A stretch of 13,519 nt of DNA from Bacillota bacterium (GTDB taxonomy: Bacteria; Bacillota; Bacilli; Calditerricolales; Calditerricolaceae). The notes beneath the pieces were generated by a model. That model was not told where the DNA came from. It did no database searches and was given only the letters and a program-made list of their open reading frames with translations. This document shows, in pieces, positions 1 through 10,557 of the stretch. Where the stretch lies: contig PKQU01000030.1 of the NCBI GenBank assembly GCA_017577925.1, positions 1 to 13,519 on the forward strand, in the 5' to 3' direction. The stretch's first letter is position 1. The number at the start of each line of letters is the position of its first letter. A program made the position numbers and the translations under genes.

Positions 1-398
1 CCTTGGTACACGGGGAGGTGGCCCACGACCGCGGGACGATCGACGCGCCGATCGGCCGTGACCCACAAAACCGCCAGCGCATGGCGGTGCTGCCGAAATC
101 GGGGAAGCGCGCCGTCACGCACTTTGCAGTACTGGAACGGTTTCCCGCGTACACGCTCCTGGAGCTGAAGCTGGAGACGGGGCGCACGCACCAGATCCGC
201 GTGCACATGAAGTTTATCGGTCACCCGGTGGTCGGTGACCCGAAGTACGGGCCGCGCCGGACGCTGCCCATCGACGGCCAGGCCCTGCACGCCGGGGTGT
301 TGGGGTTTGTCCATCCGCGCACGGGAGCGTACCTGGAGTTCAATGCCCCCCTGCCGGAGGACATGGCACGGCTCATCGACCAGCTGCGTCACGCTTGA
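1..398 (+). CDS. RluD-family 23S rRNA/tRNA pseudouridine synthase, C-terminal part (5' end outside window)
   Basis: This is the last 132 or so codons of a pseudouridine synthase of the RluA/RluD family, in the frame of base 3; the gene enters from the left. Such enzymes isomerise uridine to pseudouridine in rRNA or tRNA in the cytoplasm. The family signature LETGRTHQIRVHM is visible, followed by GHPVVGDPKYG and a terminal LHAGVLGFVHP, all typical of the C-terminal catalytic half. The catalytic aspartate motif (HRLDKDTSG type) would lie upstream of the window, so activity cannot be judged. The stop TGA (396-398) lies inside the -35 box of the pyr promoter. In B. subtilis the homologue ylyB sits directly before pyrR, so the synteny matches. 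The exact target uridine cannot be assigned from this fragment. Confidence 0.9.
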   Translation, partial: LVHGEVAHDRGTIDAPIGRDPQNRQRMAVLPKSGKRAVTHFAVLERFPAYTLLELKLETGRTHQIRVHMKFIGHPVVGDPKYGPRRTLPIDGQALHAGVLGFVHPRTGAYLEFNAPLPEDMARLIDQLRHA

Positions 399-423
399 CA
401 GCTGCCGGGGCGCGTGCGATAAT
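395..423 (+). promoter_or_regulatory. Sigma-A promoter of the pyr operon
   Basis: A perfect -35 TTGACA (395-400) is followed after exactly 17 bases by GATAAT (418-423), one mismatch from the -10 consensus. Transcription would start near 430, about 10 bases before the PyrR-binding hairpin of the leader. The -35 box contains the stop codon of the upstream pseudouridine synthase gene. It is the best vegetative promoter seen in the window and should drive everything from pyrR to pyrE. Expression is then modulated by attenuation rather than by a visible operator. Confidence 0.85.
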
Positions 424-439
424 ACAGGAGAACGTGCAG

Positions 440-614
440 CGCCTTTAAGTTCAGTCCCGTGAGGCTGAAAAGGCGGCGATTCCCACAAGCGATTCGCACG
501 GCAAAGCAGGATCCGGGTGGATGCCATCCGGCGTGCCGGCTGTCAAGCGGCGTGCGCCGGCGATGGAACAGCGTGGGACGCGCTTTCTGCCTCGCGGCGG
601 AAAGCGCTGTTTTT
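440..614 (+). promoter_or_regulatory. PyrR-binding transcription attenuator 1 (pyrR leader)
   Basis: This is an RNA attenuator in the untranslated leader. The anti-antiterminator hairpin has stem 440-446 with 469-475 and carries the conserved PyrR-binding segment AGTCCCGTGAGGCT at 453-466. The alternative antiterminator can pair GAGGC (461-465) with GCCTC (589-593), GAAA (467-470) with TTTC (584-587), and GCG (473-475) with CGC (579-581). This uses the 5' arm of the terminator at 580-607. By the known B. subtilis mechanism, PyrR bound to UMP/UTP stabilises the first hairpin, frees the terminator and stops transcription. When nucleotides are low the antiterminator forms and RNA polymerase reads on into pyrR. 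Confidence 0.92.
580..614 (+). terminator. Regulated intrinsic terminator of attenuator 1
   Basis: The stem GCGCTTTC (580-587) pairs with GAAAGCGC (600-607), with an inner GCC/GGC extension (589-591 with 596-598), and is followed by TGTTTTT (608-614). It ends 26 bases before the pyrR start codon. Its 5' arm is shared with the antiterminator described for the leader, so termination is conditional. Confidence 0.88.
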
Positions 615-640
615 GTGCCCGCAAGAGGGAGGTGACAACC

Positions 641-1183
641 GTGACGGTGCTCCTTGACGAGGCGGCCATCCGCCGCGCCTTGACGCGCATTGCCCACGAG
701 ATCCTGGAGCGCAACAAGGGTGTCGACGGCTGCGTGCTGGTGGGCATCCGCACGCGCGGGATCTACCTTGCCCGGCGGCTGGCCGAGCGGATCGCGGCCA
801 TTGAGGGCGTGCAGGTACCGGTAGGGGAGCTGGACATCACCCTTTACCGCGACGACCTGTCGCTCAAGAACGGGGACCAGCCCGAGGTGCGCGGTTCACA
901 CATCCCGGTTGACGTGACGGGAAAGACGATCATCCTGGTTGATGACGTGCTGTACACCGGGCGCACCGCCCGCGCTGCCCTCGACGCCATCATTGACTAT
1001 GGGCGCCCGCGCATGATCCAGCTTGCCGTGCTGATTGATCGCGGCCACCGCGAGCTGCCCATCCGCCCCGACTACGTGGGCAAAAACGTGCCCACGGCGC
1101 GCAACGAAATCGTCGCTGTTCAGCTCGTGGAGGTGGACGGCCAGGACCAGGTAGTGCTGCACAAGCGGGAGACAACCGCATAA
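641..1183 (+). CDS. pyrR: PyrR, bifunctional pyr operon RNA-binding attenuation regulator / uracil phosphoribosyltransferase
   Basis: The product is 180 aa, the usual PyrR size. PyrR binds the pyr mRNA leader hairpins when charged with UMP or UTP and promotes termination. Many homologues also convert uracil and PRPP to UMP. The type I phosphoribosyltransferase PRPP loop VDDVLYTGRT is at residues 100-109, and LVGIRTRG (33-40) and ELDITLYRDD (63-72) match family blocks. I chose the GTG at 641 because GGGAGGTGA (627-635) lies five bases upstream and the product then starts like other PyrR proteins. The open frame runs back to 521, but that would cover the terminator hairpin. The gene lies between the two attenuators it should control, as in B. 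subtilis, so it is autoregulated. Confidence 0.95.
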   Translation: MTVLLDEAAIRRALTRIAHEILERNKGVDGCVLVGIRTRGIYLARRLAERIAAIEGVQVPVGELDITLYRDDLSLKNGDQPEVRGSHIPVDVTGKTIILVDDVLYTGRTARAALDAIIDYGRPRMIQLAVLIDRGHRELPIRPDYVGKNVPTARNEIVAVQLVEVDGQDQVVLHKRETTA

Positions 1184-1234
1184 GGACAGCAGCAGCGGTA
1201 TCGAAGGTTCGGACGTGGACCTTCAGGTTGGAAA

Positions 1235-1368
1235 GAACCCTTTTAATTCAGTCCCGTGAGGCTGAGAAGGGGTTCGACGGAGCCGGCGGCCACCGTTTGC
1301 GTCTTGCATGCCCACTGGCGGCATGCCCCGTCGCAACCTCTTTGCGCCTCGCGCAAAGAGGTTTTTTT
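1235..1368 (+). promoter_or_regulatory. PyrR-binding transcription attenuator 2 (pyrR-pyrP intergenic)
   Basis: This is the second copy of the attenuator, in the 302-base gap between pyrR and pyrP. The anti-antiterminator stem is 1235-1243 with 1267-1275 (nine pairs, one G-U). It presents the same 14-base PyrR-binding segment (1250-1263) as the first attenuator. The antiterminator can pair GAGGC (1258-1262) with GCCTC (1346-1350) and AAGGGGTT (1267-1274) with AACCTCTT (1335-1342), which uses up the terminator's 5' arm. It adds a second layer of pyrimidine control to pyrP and all genes downstream. Confidence 0.93.
1337..1368 (+). terminator. Regulated intrinsic terminator of attenuator 2
   Basis: A perfect 11-bp stem, CCTCTTTGCGC (1337-1347) with GCGCAAAGAGG (1351-1361), closes a CTC loop and is followed by seven Ts (1362-1368). 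It is the strongest terminator hairpin in the window by inspection. The remaining bases up to the pyrP ribosome site (1369-1468) are GC-rich, with a small GTGCG/CGCAC hairpin possibility, and I see no gene there. Confidence 0.92.
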
Positions 1369-1485
1369 CGTGCCCAAGGCGCCCTCGGCCGCGGGACGGC
1401 AAACCCGCACCGTGCGCGGCGCACACGGACTCCGGCGTGAAGGGCGCGGGGCGCAGGGATGCAACACCAGAAGGAGGATGTGCGT

Positions 1486-2820
1486 ATGGACGGCAAAGGC
1501 TATGTCGATGTCCATGAACGACCGGCCCTCGGCCGGCTGATTCCCCTGAGTGTGCAGCACCTGTTTGCCATGTTCGGGGCGACGGTGCTCGTGCCGATTA
1601 TTACCGGCCTCGACGTTAGCGTGGCGCTGATGACCAGCGGCCTCGGGACGCTGCTGTTCCTGGCGCTGACGAACGGGAAGGTGCCCAATTACCTCGGTTC
1701 GTCCTTCGCATTCATCGGGCCGATCCTGACGGTGTCGGCGCAGCACGGCAAGGGTGCAGCGCTCCTCGGCAGCCTGTTGGCAGGTCTCGTCTACGTGGCT
1801 GTGGCGGTAGTGGTGGCCAAAACGGGCGTGCGCTGGCTGAACCGCCTGCTCCCGCCGGTGGTCATCGGCGCGGTGGTCACGGTCATCGGGCTCAGCCTGG
1901 CCACCGTGGCGGTCAACTGGGCCGTGCACGATCCGGTCGATCCGGAACGGTATTCGTTGGCGGCCGTCGAGGTGGCCCTCGTCACCCTGGGGGTGACCCT
2001 CGCCGCGATGACCGTCTTTCGCGGTTTCCTGTCCCTGATTCCGGTCCTCGTGGGCATCGTCGGGGGGTATGCCTACGCCGCACTGCGCCACCCCGGGATG
2101 ATCGATGCGGCGGCCATCGCCAAGTCCCGGTGGTTCCTTAACCCGGTCACCTTCGTGCAGCAGAAGCTCCTCGTCGGCGAGGTGCTGGCGGCGATGGCCG
2201 ATCCGGCCGCGTGGCTTGCTGCCCTGGTGATTGTGCCTGTGGCGTTTGTTACCCTGGCCGAGCATATTGGCCACCTGCTGGTGACGGGGAAGGTAATGGA
2301 GCGCAACCTGATGAAGGATCCCGGCCTGCATCGCACGCTGATGGGTGACGGACTGGCCACCGCGCTGGCTGCCTTCCTCGGGGGTCCGCCCAACACCACC
2401 TACGGTGAAAACATTGGCGTGCTGGCCATCACCCGCGTCTTCAGCCGTCACGTCATCGCCCTGGCGGCGCTCTTCGCCCTCGTCCTCGCCTTCTGCGAGA
2501 AGCTAAGCACGATGCTGCAGCAGACGCCCAAGCCGGTCCTGGGCGGGGTGATGATCTTGCTCTTCGGCATCATCGCCGTGCAGGGGCTGCGCATGTTCGT
2601 CGAGCACCGCACCGACTTTGCCGACCGGCGCACCATGGCCATTGCCGCGGTGGTGCTGGTGACGGGCATCGGAGGCTTTAAGCTGGAGCTGCCGGGCCTG
2701 GCCATCGACAACATCGCCATGGCCACCTTCCTCGGCATGCTGCTGCAGGCCGTCCTGCCGGGGAAGCGGCCGGCGGAACGCAGCGCGGAAACGCCGCCGG
2801 CGAAAGCGCACGCGTCATAA
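1486..2820 (+). CDS. pyrP: PyrP, uracil permease (NCS2/UraA family uracil:H+ symporter)
   Basis: The product is a 444-aa, very hydrophobic membrane protein that imports uracil with protons. Family signatures are clear: QHLFAMFG (24-31, with the UraA-equivalent His25), GSSFAFIGP (71-79) in the half-helix region, AEHIGH (258-263) with Glu259 and His263 at the uracil-binding positions, and GGPPNTTYGENIG (299-311) with Glu308. The usual 14-helix NCS2 fold is expected. The hydrophilic tail after about residue 426 is cytoplasmic-looking. I chose ATG 1486 because AAGGAGG (1471-1477) lies eight bases upstream; an in-frame ATG at 1459 would place that ribosome site inside the gene. It follows the second attenuator, so PyrR should repress it when pyrimidines are plentiful. 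pyrB begins 26 bases after the stop. Confidence 0.95.
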   Translation: MDGKGYVDVHERPALGRLIPLSVQHLFAMFGATVLVPIITGLDVSVALMTSGLGTLLFLALTNGKVPNYLGSSFAFIGPILTVSAQHGKGAALLGSLLAGLVYVAVAVVVAKTGVRWLNRLLPPVVIGAVVTVIGLSLATVAVNWAVHDPVDPERYSLAAVEVALVTLGVTLAAMTVFRGFLSLIPVLVGIVGGYAYAALRHPGMIDAAAIAKSRWFLNPVTFVQQKLLVGEVLAAMADPAAWLAALVIVPVAFVTLAEHIGHLLVTGKVMERNLMKDPGLHRTLMGDGLATALAAFLGGPPNTTYGENIGVLAITRVFSRHVIALAALFALVLAFCEKLSTMLQQTPKPVLGGVMILLFGIIAVQGLRMFVEHRTDFADRRTMAIAAVVLVTGIGGFKLELPGLAIDNIAMATFLGMLLQAVLPGKRPAERSAETPPAKAHAS

Positions 2821-2846
2821 CGAAACGGGCGAAAGGAGGAGCACCC

Positions 2847-3866
2847 ATGCACAGGGCAAGCATAACCCGGTGGTCGGAGATGACCAACACGGACGGGACG
2901 ATCCGGGAACGGGCGGCTGCCGCGGGGCGGGGAGACCATGCGTCTGCCACGGCGGCCGGATACGGCCTGATCGGGCTCAAGAGCCTGTCCAAGGACACCA
3001 TCGCAGCCCTCCTGGATCGCGCCCAATGGTGGGCGGAGCGGCCGAACGAGTGGTGCGATCTTCTCCGCGGCCGGACGGTGGCCAACCTGTTCTTCGAGCC
3101 GAGCACGCGCACGCGCTTCTCCTTTGAGGTGGCGGCCAAGCGCCTCGGGGCCGACGTGCTCAACTTCAGCGCGGCGACGAGCAGCGTGCAGAAGGGGGAA
3201 AGCCTCTACGACACGCTGCGGACCCTGGAGGCGATGGGCGTGGCGGCGGCGGTGGTGCGCCTGGCGGAGACCGGTGCGCTGGAAAAGCTGGCCCCGCGCC
3301 TGACGATGCGCCTCGTCAATGCCGGGGACGGGACGGGTGAGCACCCGACGCAGGCGCTCCTCGATCTCCTGACCATCCGCCAGCACTTCGGACGCCTGGA
3401 GGGGCTGACGGTGGCCATCATCGGTGACATTCGGCACAGCCGCGTGGCGCGCTCCAACCTCTACGCCCTCACGAAGTTTGGTGCCCGCGTACTCTTTGCC
3501 GGACCCGAGCACCTCATGTGGCACGGCCACGGCGGATTGGCCGAGGTGGTGTCCGTCGACGAGGCGGTGGAAACGGCTGACGTGGTGATGATGCTCCGCG
3601 TGCAGCGGGAGCGCCACGCCGACCCGGCGGGGGTGCCGGAGGACTACCTGGCGCGCTACGGGTTGACGGTGGAGCGGGCGCGGCGGATGAAGCCCCATGC
3701 GGTGATCCTGCACCCGGCGCCGGTTAACCGCGGGGTGGAGATCGCCGACGAGCTGGTGGAAGACCCGCGCTCGCTCATCTTCCGCCAGGTGACCAATGGC
3801 GTGGCCGTGCGCATGGCCGTTCTCGAGCGGGCCGTGCGGGGAGGGGATGCCGGGTGGGTCTCCTGA
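2847..3866 (+). CDS. pyrB: PyrB, aspartate carbamoyltransferase catalytic subunit, with N-terminal extension
   Basis: The 339-aa product condenses carbamoyl phosphate with aspartate to give N-carbamoylaspartate, the committed step of pyrimidine synthesis. Catalytic blocks are intact: the carbamoyl-phosphate loop STRTR (86-90), Lys116 in SSVQKGES, HPTQ (166-169), GDIRHSRVARS (193-203), MLRVQRER (249-256) and HPAPVNRG (289-296). Family members are usually about 300-310 aa. The extra length is about 38 residues at the N terminus, before the usual first helix (LSKDTIAALLDRAQ). The ATG at 2847 has a near-perfect AAAGGAGG (2832-2839) seven bases upstream, so the extension looks translated; Met12 is a less supported start. 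No pyrI regulatory subunit is present, as in Bacillus. The 3' end overlaps pyrC by 13 bases. Confidence 0.95.
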   Translation: MHRASITRWSEMTNTDGTIRERAAAAGRGDHASATAAGYGLIGLKSLSKDTIAALLDRAQWWAERPNEWCDLLRGRTVANLFFEPSTRTRFSFEVAAKRLGADVLNFSAATSSVQKGESLYDTLRTLEAMGVAAAVVRLAETGALEKLAPRLTMRLVNAGDGTGEHPTQALLDLLTIRQHFGRLEGLTVAIIGDIRHSRVARSNLYALTKFGARVLFAGPEHLMWHGHGGLAEVVSVDEAVETADVVMMLRVQRERHADPAGVPEDYLARYGLTVERARRMKPHAVILHPAPVNRGVEIADELVEDPRSLIFRQVTNGVAVRMAVLERAVRGGDAGWVS

Positions 3867-5158
3867 TCCGCGGCGGCTGGGTGCTGGACGAACACGGGAA
3901 TCCGACGCGCCAGGACGTGCTTGTGGCGAACGGGCGGATTGCTGCCCTCGGGCTGGCGCTGCCGGACGCCGGATGCACCGTGGTCGACGCGGAGGGCCTG
4001 CTCGTCCTGCCCGGCCTTGTGGACCTGCACGTGCACCTGCGCGAACCGGGCTTCGAGGCGAAGGAGACGATCGCCACCGGCACGCGGGCGGCGGCGTGCG
4101 GCGGCTTCACCACCGTGGCCTGCATGCCGAACACGCGCCCGCCCCTCGACCGGCCGGAGCTTGTCCGCTGGGTGCGCGCGAAGGCGGAGCGGGAGGGCGC
4201 CGCGCGCGTGCTCCCCTTCGCCTGCATTACGCGCGGGCAGGCCGGGCGGGCGCTTGCGGACTTCCGCGCCCTGCGCGATGCCGGCGCCCTGGCCATCACC
4301 GATGACGGCCGCGGCGTGCAGGACGCCGCCGTGATGCGCGCGGCCATGCGGGAAGCGGCCCGGCTGGGACTCGTCGTGGCCGCCCACTGCGAGGACGAGG
4401 CCCTGGCCGGGGCGGGGGTGGTGCACGACGGCGCCTTCGCCCGCCGCTGGGGCCTGCCGGGCATCCCCGCCTCGGCGGAGGCGGTGCACGTGGCGCGGGA
4501 CATCGCCCTGGCCATGGAGACGGGATGCCGCTACCACGCGCTGCACCTCAGCGCGAAGGAATCGGTGGCCCTCGTGCGGCAGGCCAAGGCGCTGGGCGTG
4601 CCGGTGACGGCCGAGGTGACGCCGCACCATCTCCTCCTGTGCGACGCGGACATCCCCGCGCCGGATGCCAACTGGAAGATGAACCCGCCGCTCCGATCGC
4701 GGGAGGATCGGGAGGCACTGATCGAAGGGTTGCTCGACGGCACGATCGACTTCATCGCTACCGATCACGCCCCGCACACGGCGGAGGAGAAGGTGCGGGA
4801 CCTGGCGGCGGCGCCCTTTGGCATCGTCGGGCTGGAGACGGCCTTCCCCCTCCTGTACACGCACCTGGTGGAAACGGGGATCTGCACGCTCAAGCAGCTC
4901 GTCGACTGGCTGACGGTCAAGCCGGCGCGGGCCTACGGATTGCCGTACGGACGGCTGGCTGTTGGCGCGGCGGCCGACCTGACGCTGGTCGACCGGGAGG
5001 CGGAGCGGGCAGTGGATCCTGCCGCCTTTGCCAGCAAGGGACGCAACACCCCCTTTGCCGGCTGGCGGCTGAAGGGCTGGCCGGTGCTGACGATGCTGGA
5101 AGGACGTGTGACGTGGCAGGATCCGGCGCGGTTCGCCCTGCCGGCGATGCGGTTCTAG
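3854..5158 (+). CDS. pyrC: PyrC, dihydroorotase (type I, zinc amidohydrolase)
   Basis: The 434-aa product cyclises N-carbamoylaspartate to dihydroorotate. It has the long type I form typical of Bacillota. The amidohydrolase metal motif DLHVHLR is at 57-63 (His59, His61), followed by MPNTRPP (91-97), Asp150/Asp151 in AITDDG, His178 in AAHCED, His231 in LHLSAKES, PHHLLL (257-262) and Asp304 in ATDHAPH. The binuclear zinc and catalytic residues therefore all appear present. Translation starts at GTG 3854, 13 bases inside the end of pyrB, with GAGGGG (3841-3846) upstream, which suggests translational coupling. A 120-base gap separates it from the carA start, the widest space within pyrB-pyrE. Confidence 0.95.
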   Translation: MGLLIRGGWVLDEHGNPTRQDVLVANGRIAALGLALPDAGCTVVDAEGLLVLPGLVDLHVHLREPGFEAKETIATGTRAAACGGFTTVACMPNTRPPLDRPELVRWVRAKAEREGAARVLPFACITRGQAGRALADFRALRDAGALAITDDGRGVQDAAVMRAAMREAARLGLVVAAHCEDEALAGAGVVHDGAFARRWGLPGIPASAEAVHVARDIALAMETGCRYHALHLSAKESVALVRQAKALGVPVTAEVTPHHLLLCDADIPAPDANWKMNPPLRSREDREALIEGLLDGTIDFIATDHAPHTAEEKVRDLAAAPFGIVGLETAFPLLYTHLVETGICTLKQLVDWLTVKPARAYGLPYGRLAVGAAADLTLVDREAERAVDPAAFASKGRNTPFAGWRLKGWPVLTMLEGRVTWQDPARFALPAMRF

Positions 5159-5251
5159 GCCAAGGGGGCCGGAACGGGACATCCGGAAGCGGACCCGGTA
5201 CGGAACGGCCAGGAAACTCGTCGGAAGAACACGACAAGGCAAAACCTTCGT

Positions 5252-5269
5252 CCTTTTCATATGGAAAGG
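5252..5269 (+). promoter_or_regulatory. Possible hairpin covering the carA ribosome binding site
   Basis: Bases 5252-5258 can pair with 5263-5269 (seven pairs, one G-U) around an ATAT loop. The 3' arm contains most of the GGAAAGGG that serves as the carA Shine-Dalgarno site (5263-5270). A short hairpin like this could hide the site at low temperature, but it may be chance. It is seen by eye only and no energy was calculated. Confidence 0.3.
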
Positions 5270-5278
5270 GTGATCCCC

Positions 5279-5675
5279 ATGCGCGCGCGATTGGTGCTGG
5301 AAGACGGTACGGTTTTGGAAGGCATGGCGTTCGGCGCGAAGGTCGAGCGGATCGGGGAGGTGGTGTTCAACACGGGGATGACCGGCTACCAAGAAGTGCT
5401 CTCCGATCCGTCGTACTGCGGGCAGATCGTCGTGATGACCTATCCGCTCATCGGCAACTACGGGGTGAACCGCGACGACTTTGAATCGGTTCATCCGGCA
5501 GTGTTTGGCTTCGTCGTGCGGGAACATTGCAAGGTGGAGGGGCTCCGGCACAAGACGCTGCCCGCCTTCTCCGTGCAGTTCCACCCGGAGGCCGCCCCGG
5601 GTCCGCACGACACGCGCGATTTCTTCGACCGGTTCCTCGCCCTCATCGCCCAAAGCCGGAAGGGAGGCGTGTGCC

Positions 5676-5692
<17 letters not shown>
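5279..5692 (+). CDS. carA: CarA (PyrAA), carbamoyl-phosphate synthase small subunit with a large in-frame internal deletion; probably inactive
   Basis: Normal CarA is about 360 aa and hydrolyses glutamine to feed ammonia to CarB. This frame encodes only 137 aa. Residues 1-84 match the CarA N-terminal domain (NTGMTGYQEVLSDPSY at 31-46, MTYPLIGNYGVN at 53-64, FGFVVREHC at 76-84). Residues 85-137 match the extreme C-terminus (VEGLRHKTLPAFSVQFHPEA at 86-105, then PGPHD). The junction is near 5530. About 220 residues are gone, including the rest of the N-domain and the glutaminase core with its GxCLGHQ nucleophile cysteine. The triad partners His102 and Glu104 remain. ATG 5279 is chosen over ATG 5261 because GGAAAGGGTGA (5263-5273) precedes it and the product then starts like other CarA proteins. 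The frame is open throughout and overlaps carB by 17 bases. It could be a real deletion, a pseudogene, or an assembly collapse. Confidence 0.85.
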
Positions 5693-8899
<3,207 letters not shown>

Positions 8900-8900
<1 letters not shown>

Positions 8901-9769
8901 TGGCGGCGGAACGTCGGATTTTCGGCGATGCCGCGGCGGCGTCGGTGCGCGCCGCGGCCGAGCGCGTCATTGTCGCCCTCGATGTACCGACGGCGGAGGA
9001 GGCCGACGCCCTGTTGGCGCGGTTGGACGGGGCCGTCCGCCACGTGAAGGTGGGCATGCCCCTCTTCTGCGCCGCCGGGCCGACCTACGTGGCGGCGCTC
9101 AAGGAGCGGGGCCTGGCCGTCTTCCTTGACCTGAAGGGACACGACATCCCCAACACGGTGCAGAGGGCCTTGGAGCGCCTCACCCGCCTCGGCGTGGACA
9201 TGGTTACCGTCCACGCCGCCGGCGGCCGGGCGATGCTGGAGGCGGCCCGCGACGGCGTGGAGCGGGCCCTAGCGCCGGGCCAGCGCCGCCCGCTGCTCCT
9301 CGCCGTCACCGTGCTCACCAGCATCGACGCGCGGACGCTGAACGAGGAGCTCGGCGTGGCGGGCGGCGTGGAGGAAGCCGTTCTCCGTTACGCCCTCCTA
9401 GCGTGCGATGCCGGGTGCGACGGCGTCGTCGCCTCGGCGCGGGAGGTGCCAGCGGTGAAGGCGGCGTGCGGGCCCACCTTCGTCGCGGTGACGCCGGGCA
9501 TTCGTCCGGCCGGCGCGGCGCGGGGCGATCAGGCGCGCACGGTGACGCCGGCCGATGCCATTCAGCGCGGGGCCGACTACCTCGTCGTCGGCCGCCCGGT
9601 GACGGAATCGCCCGATCCGCGCGCGGCGTTTGTGCAGGTGGTGGCCGAGGTGGCCGAAGCACTGGTGAACCGGGAGGGAATGAAAGCGGCGCAGGGCGAT
9701 GAACGGGCCGATGGAGGAGAAAGCCAGGACAGGGCCAGTCGGCGCCATGCGCGGAGCAACGGCGCATGA
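8900..9769 (+). CDS. pyrF: PyrF, orotidine 5'-phosphate decarboxylase, extended at both ends
   Basis: The 289-aa product decarboxylates OMP to UMP, the last step of de novo synthesis. The catalytic signature DLKGHDIPNT is at 77-86, giving Asp77, Lys79 and Asp82, with Asp28 in VALDVP and Lys50 in HVKVGM. VTPGIRP and DYLVVGRPVTESPDP form the phosphate-binding end of the TIM barrel. Bacillus PyrF is about 240 aa. Here there are about 17 extra N-terminal residues (Ala/Arg-rich) and about 30 extra polar residues after VNREG. ATG 8900 is favoured over GTG 8897 because GGAGGTG (8885-8891) is eight bases from it; it forms a TGATG overlap with carB. In Bacillus, pyrK and pyrD would lie between carB and this gene; both are missing. 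Confidence 0.94.
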
Positions 9770-9825
9770 CTCCAGAACCGTCGGGTTCATTTCCAGCATC
9801 TTGCACGACAAAGGAGGCGGTGGAC

Positions 9826-10491
9826 ATGGCAACCGAACGAGTGGCGCAAGGGGTGAACGCCATTCTCACCGAGCGGGAGATTGCCCGGGCCCTGCTCGCC
9901 ATCGGCGCGGTAACGCTCCGCCCCGACGCGCCCTTCACCTGGTCGTCGGGGCTGCGCGCGCCGATCTACTGCGACAACCGGTTGCTGCTGGCGTACCCCG
10001 ACCTGCGGACCAGGGTGGCGGCGGCGCTGGCCGCGGCCATCCGCGATGGGAGCGGTGACGTCGACGTGATCGCCGGCACGGCCACCGCCGGCATTCCCCA
10101 CGCCGCGTGGGTGGCCGAGCAGCTAAAGCTGCCCATGGTCTACGTGCGGGCCCAGGCCAAGGACCACGGCAGGCAAAACCGCATCGAGGGGCGCCTGGTG
10201 CCGGGGCAGCGGGTGGCGGTCATCGAGGACCTCGTTTCCACCGGCGGAAGCAGCCTCGCCGCGGCGGCTGCCCTGCGCGAGGCGGGCGCCCACGTGGTGG
10301 GCGTGTTTGCCATCTTCACCTACGAATTGCCGGCGGCGAAACAAAACTTTGCCGCTGCAACCGTACCGCTGGTGACCCTCTGCCGCTATTCGACGCTCCT
10401 TGATGTGGCCCGCGCCGAGGGACATGTTTCCGATGATCAGCTGGCCGTGCTCCGCGCCTGGCGCGAAAACCCGGAGCGGTGGGGGCGATAG
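9826..10491 (+). CDS. pyrE: PyrE, orotate phosphoribosyltransferase
   Basis: The 221-aa product joins orotate to PRPP to give OMP. The PRPP-binding signature VIEDLVSTGGSS is at 132-143, the mobile catalytic loop KDHGRQNRIEG at 112-122, and FTWSSGLRAPIYCDNR at 37-52 is the orotate-site block typical of OPRTases. The frame is open back to 9766, directly at the pyrF stop. ATG 9826 is preferred because AAAGGAGG (9810-9817) lies eight bases upstream and the product then starts at the family's usual place. The 56 bases between pyrF and pyrE hold only this ribosome site. It is the last gene of the operon and is followed by a strong terminator. Confidence 0.95.
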   Translation: MATERVAQGVNAILTEREIARALLAIGAVTLRPDAPFTWSSGLRAPIYCDNRLLLAYPDLRTRVAAALAAAIRDGSGDVDVIAGTATAGIPHAAWVAEQLKLPMVYVRAQAKDHGRQNRIEGRLVPGQRVAVIEDLVSTGGSSLAAAAALREAGAHVVGVFAIFTYELPAAKQNFAAATVPLVTLCRYSTLLDVARAEGHVSDDQLAVLRAWRENPERWGR

Positions 10492-10526
10492 GGGCGGGGA
10501 AGGGCGAGGGTCGGCAGGCAAAATGG

Positions 10527-10557
10527 AACCCGGTTGCCCGAGGGCAACCGGGTTTTT
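10527..10557 (+). terminator. Intrinsic terminator of the pyr operon, possibly bidirectional
   Basis: A 13-base inverted repeat (10527-10539 with 10542-10554, AACCCGGTTGCCC and its complement) is followed by TTTTT (10553-10557), 35 bases after the pyrE stop. The loop is effectively CGAG. On the opposite strand the hairpin is followed after three bases by TTTT (10524-10521). It may therefore also end transcription of the convergent radical SAM gene, whose stop is 35 bases away. Confidence 0.92.

Noticed and set aside
1243..2451. 402-codon minus-strand open frame opposite pyrP and the second attenuator
   Set aside because: It crosses a PyrR attenuator and the permease gene. Its His/Asp/Arg-rich product looks like an antisense shadow.
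2821..2990. A third PyrR attenuator between pyrP and pyrB, as in B. subtilis
   Set aside because: No PyrR-binding segment or terminator hairpin is found in the 26-base gap or the first part of pyrB.
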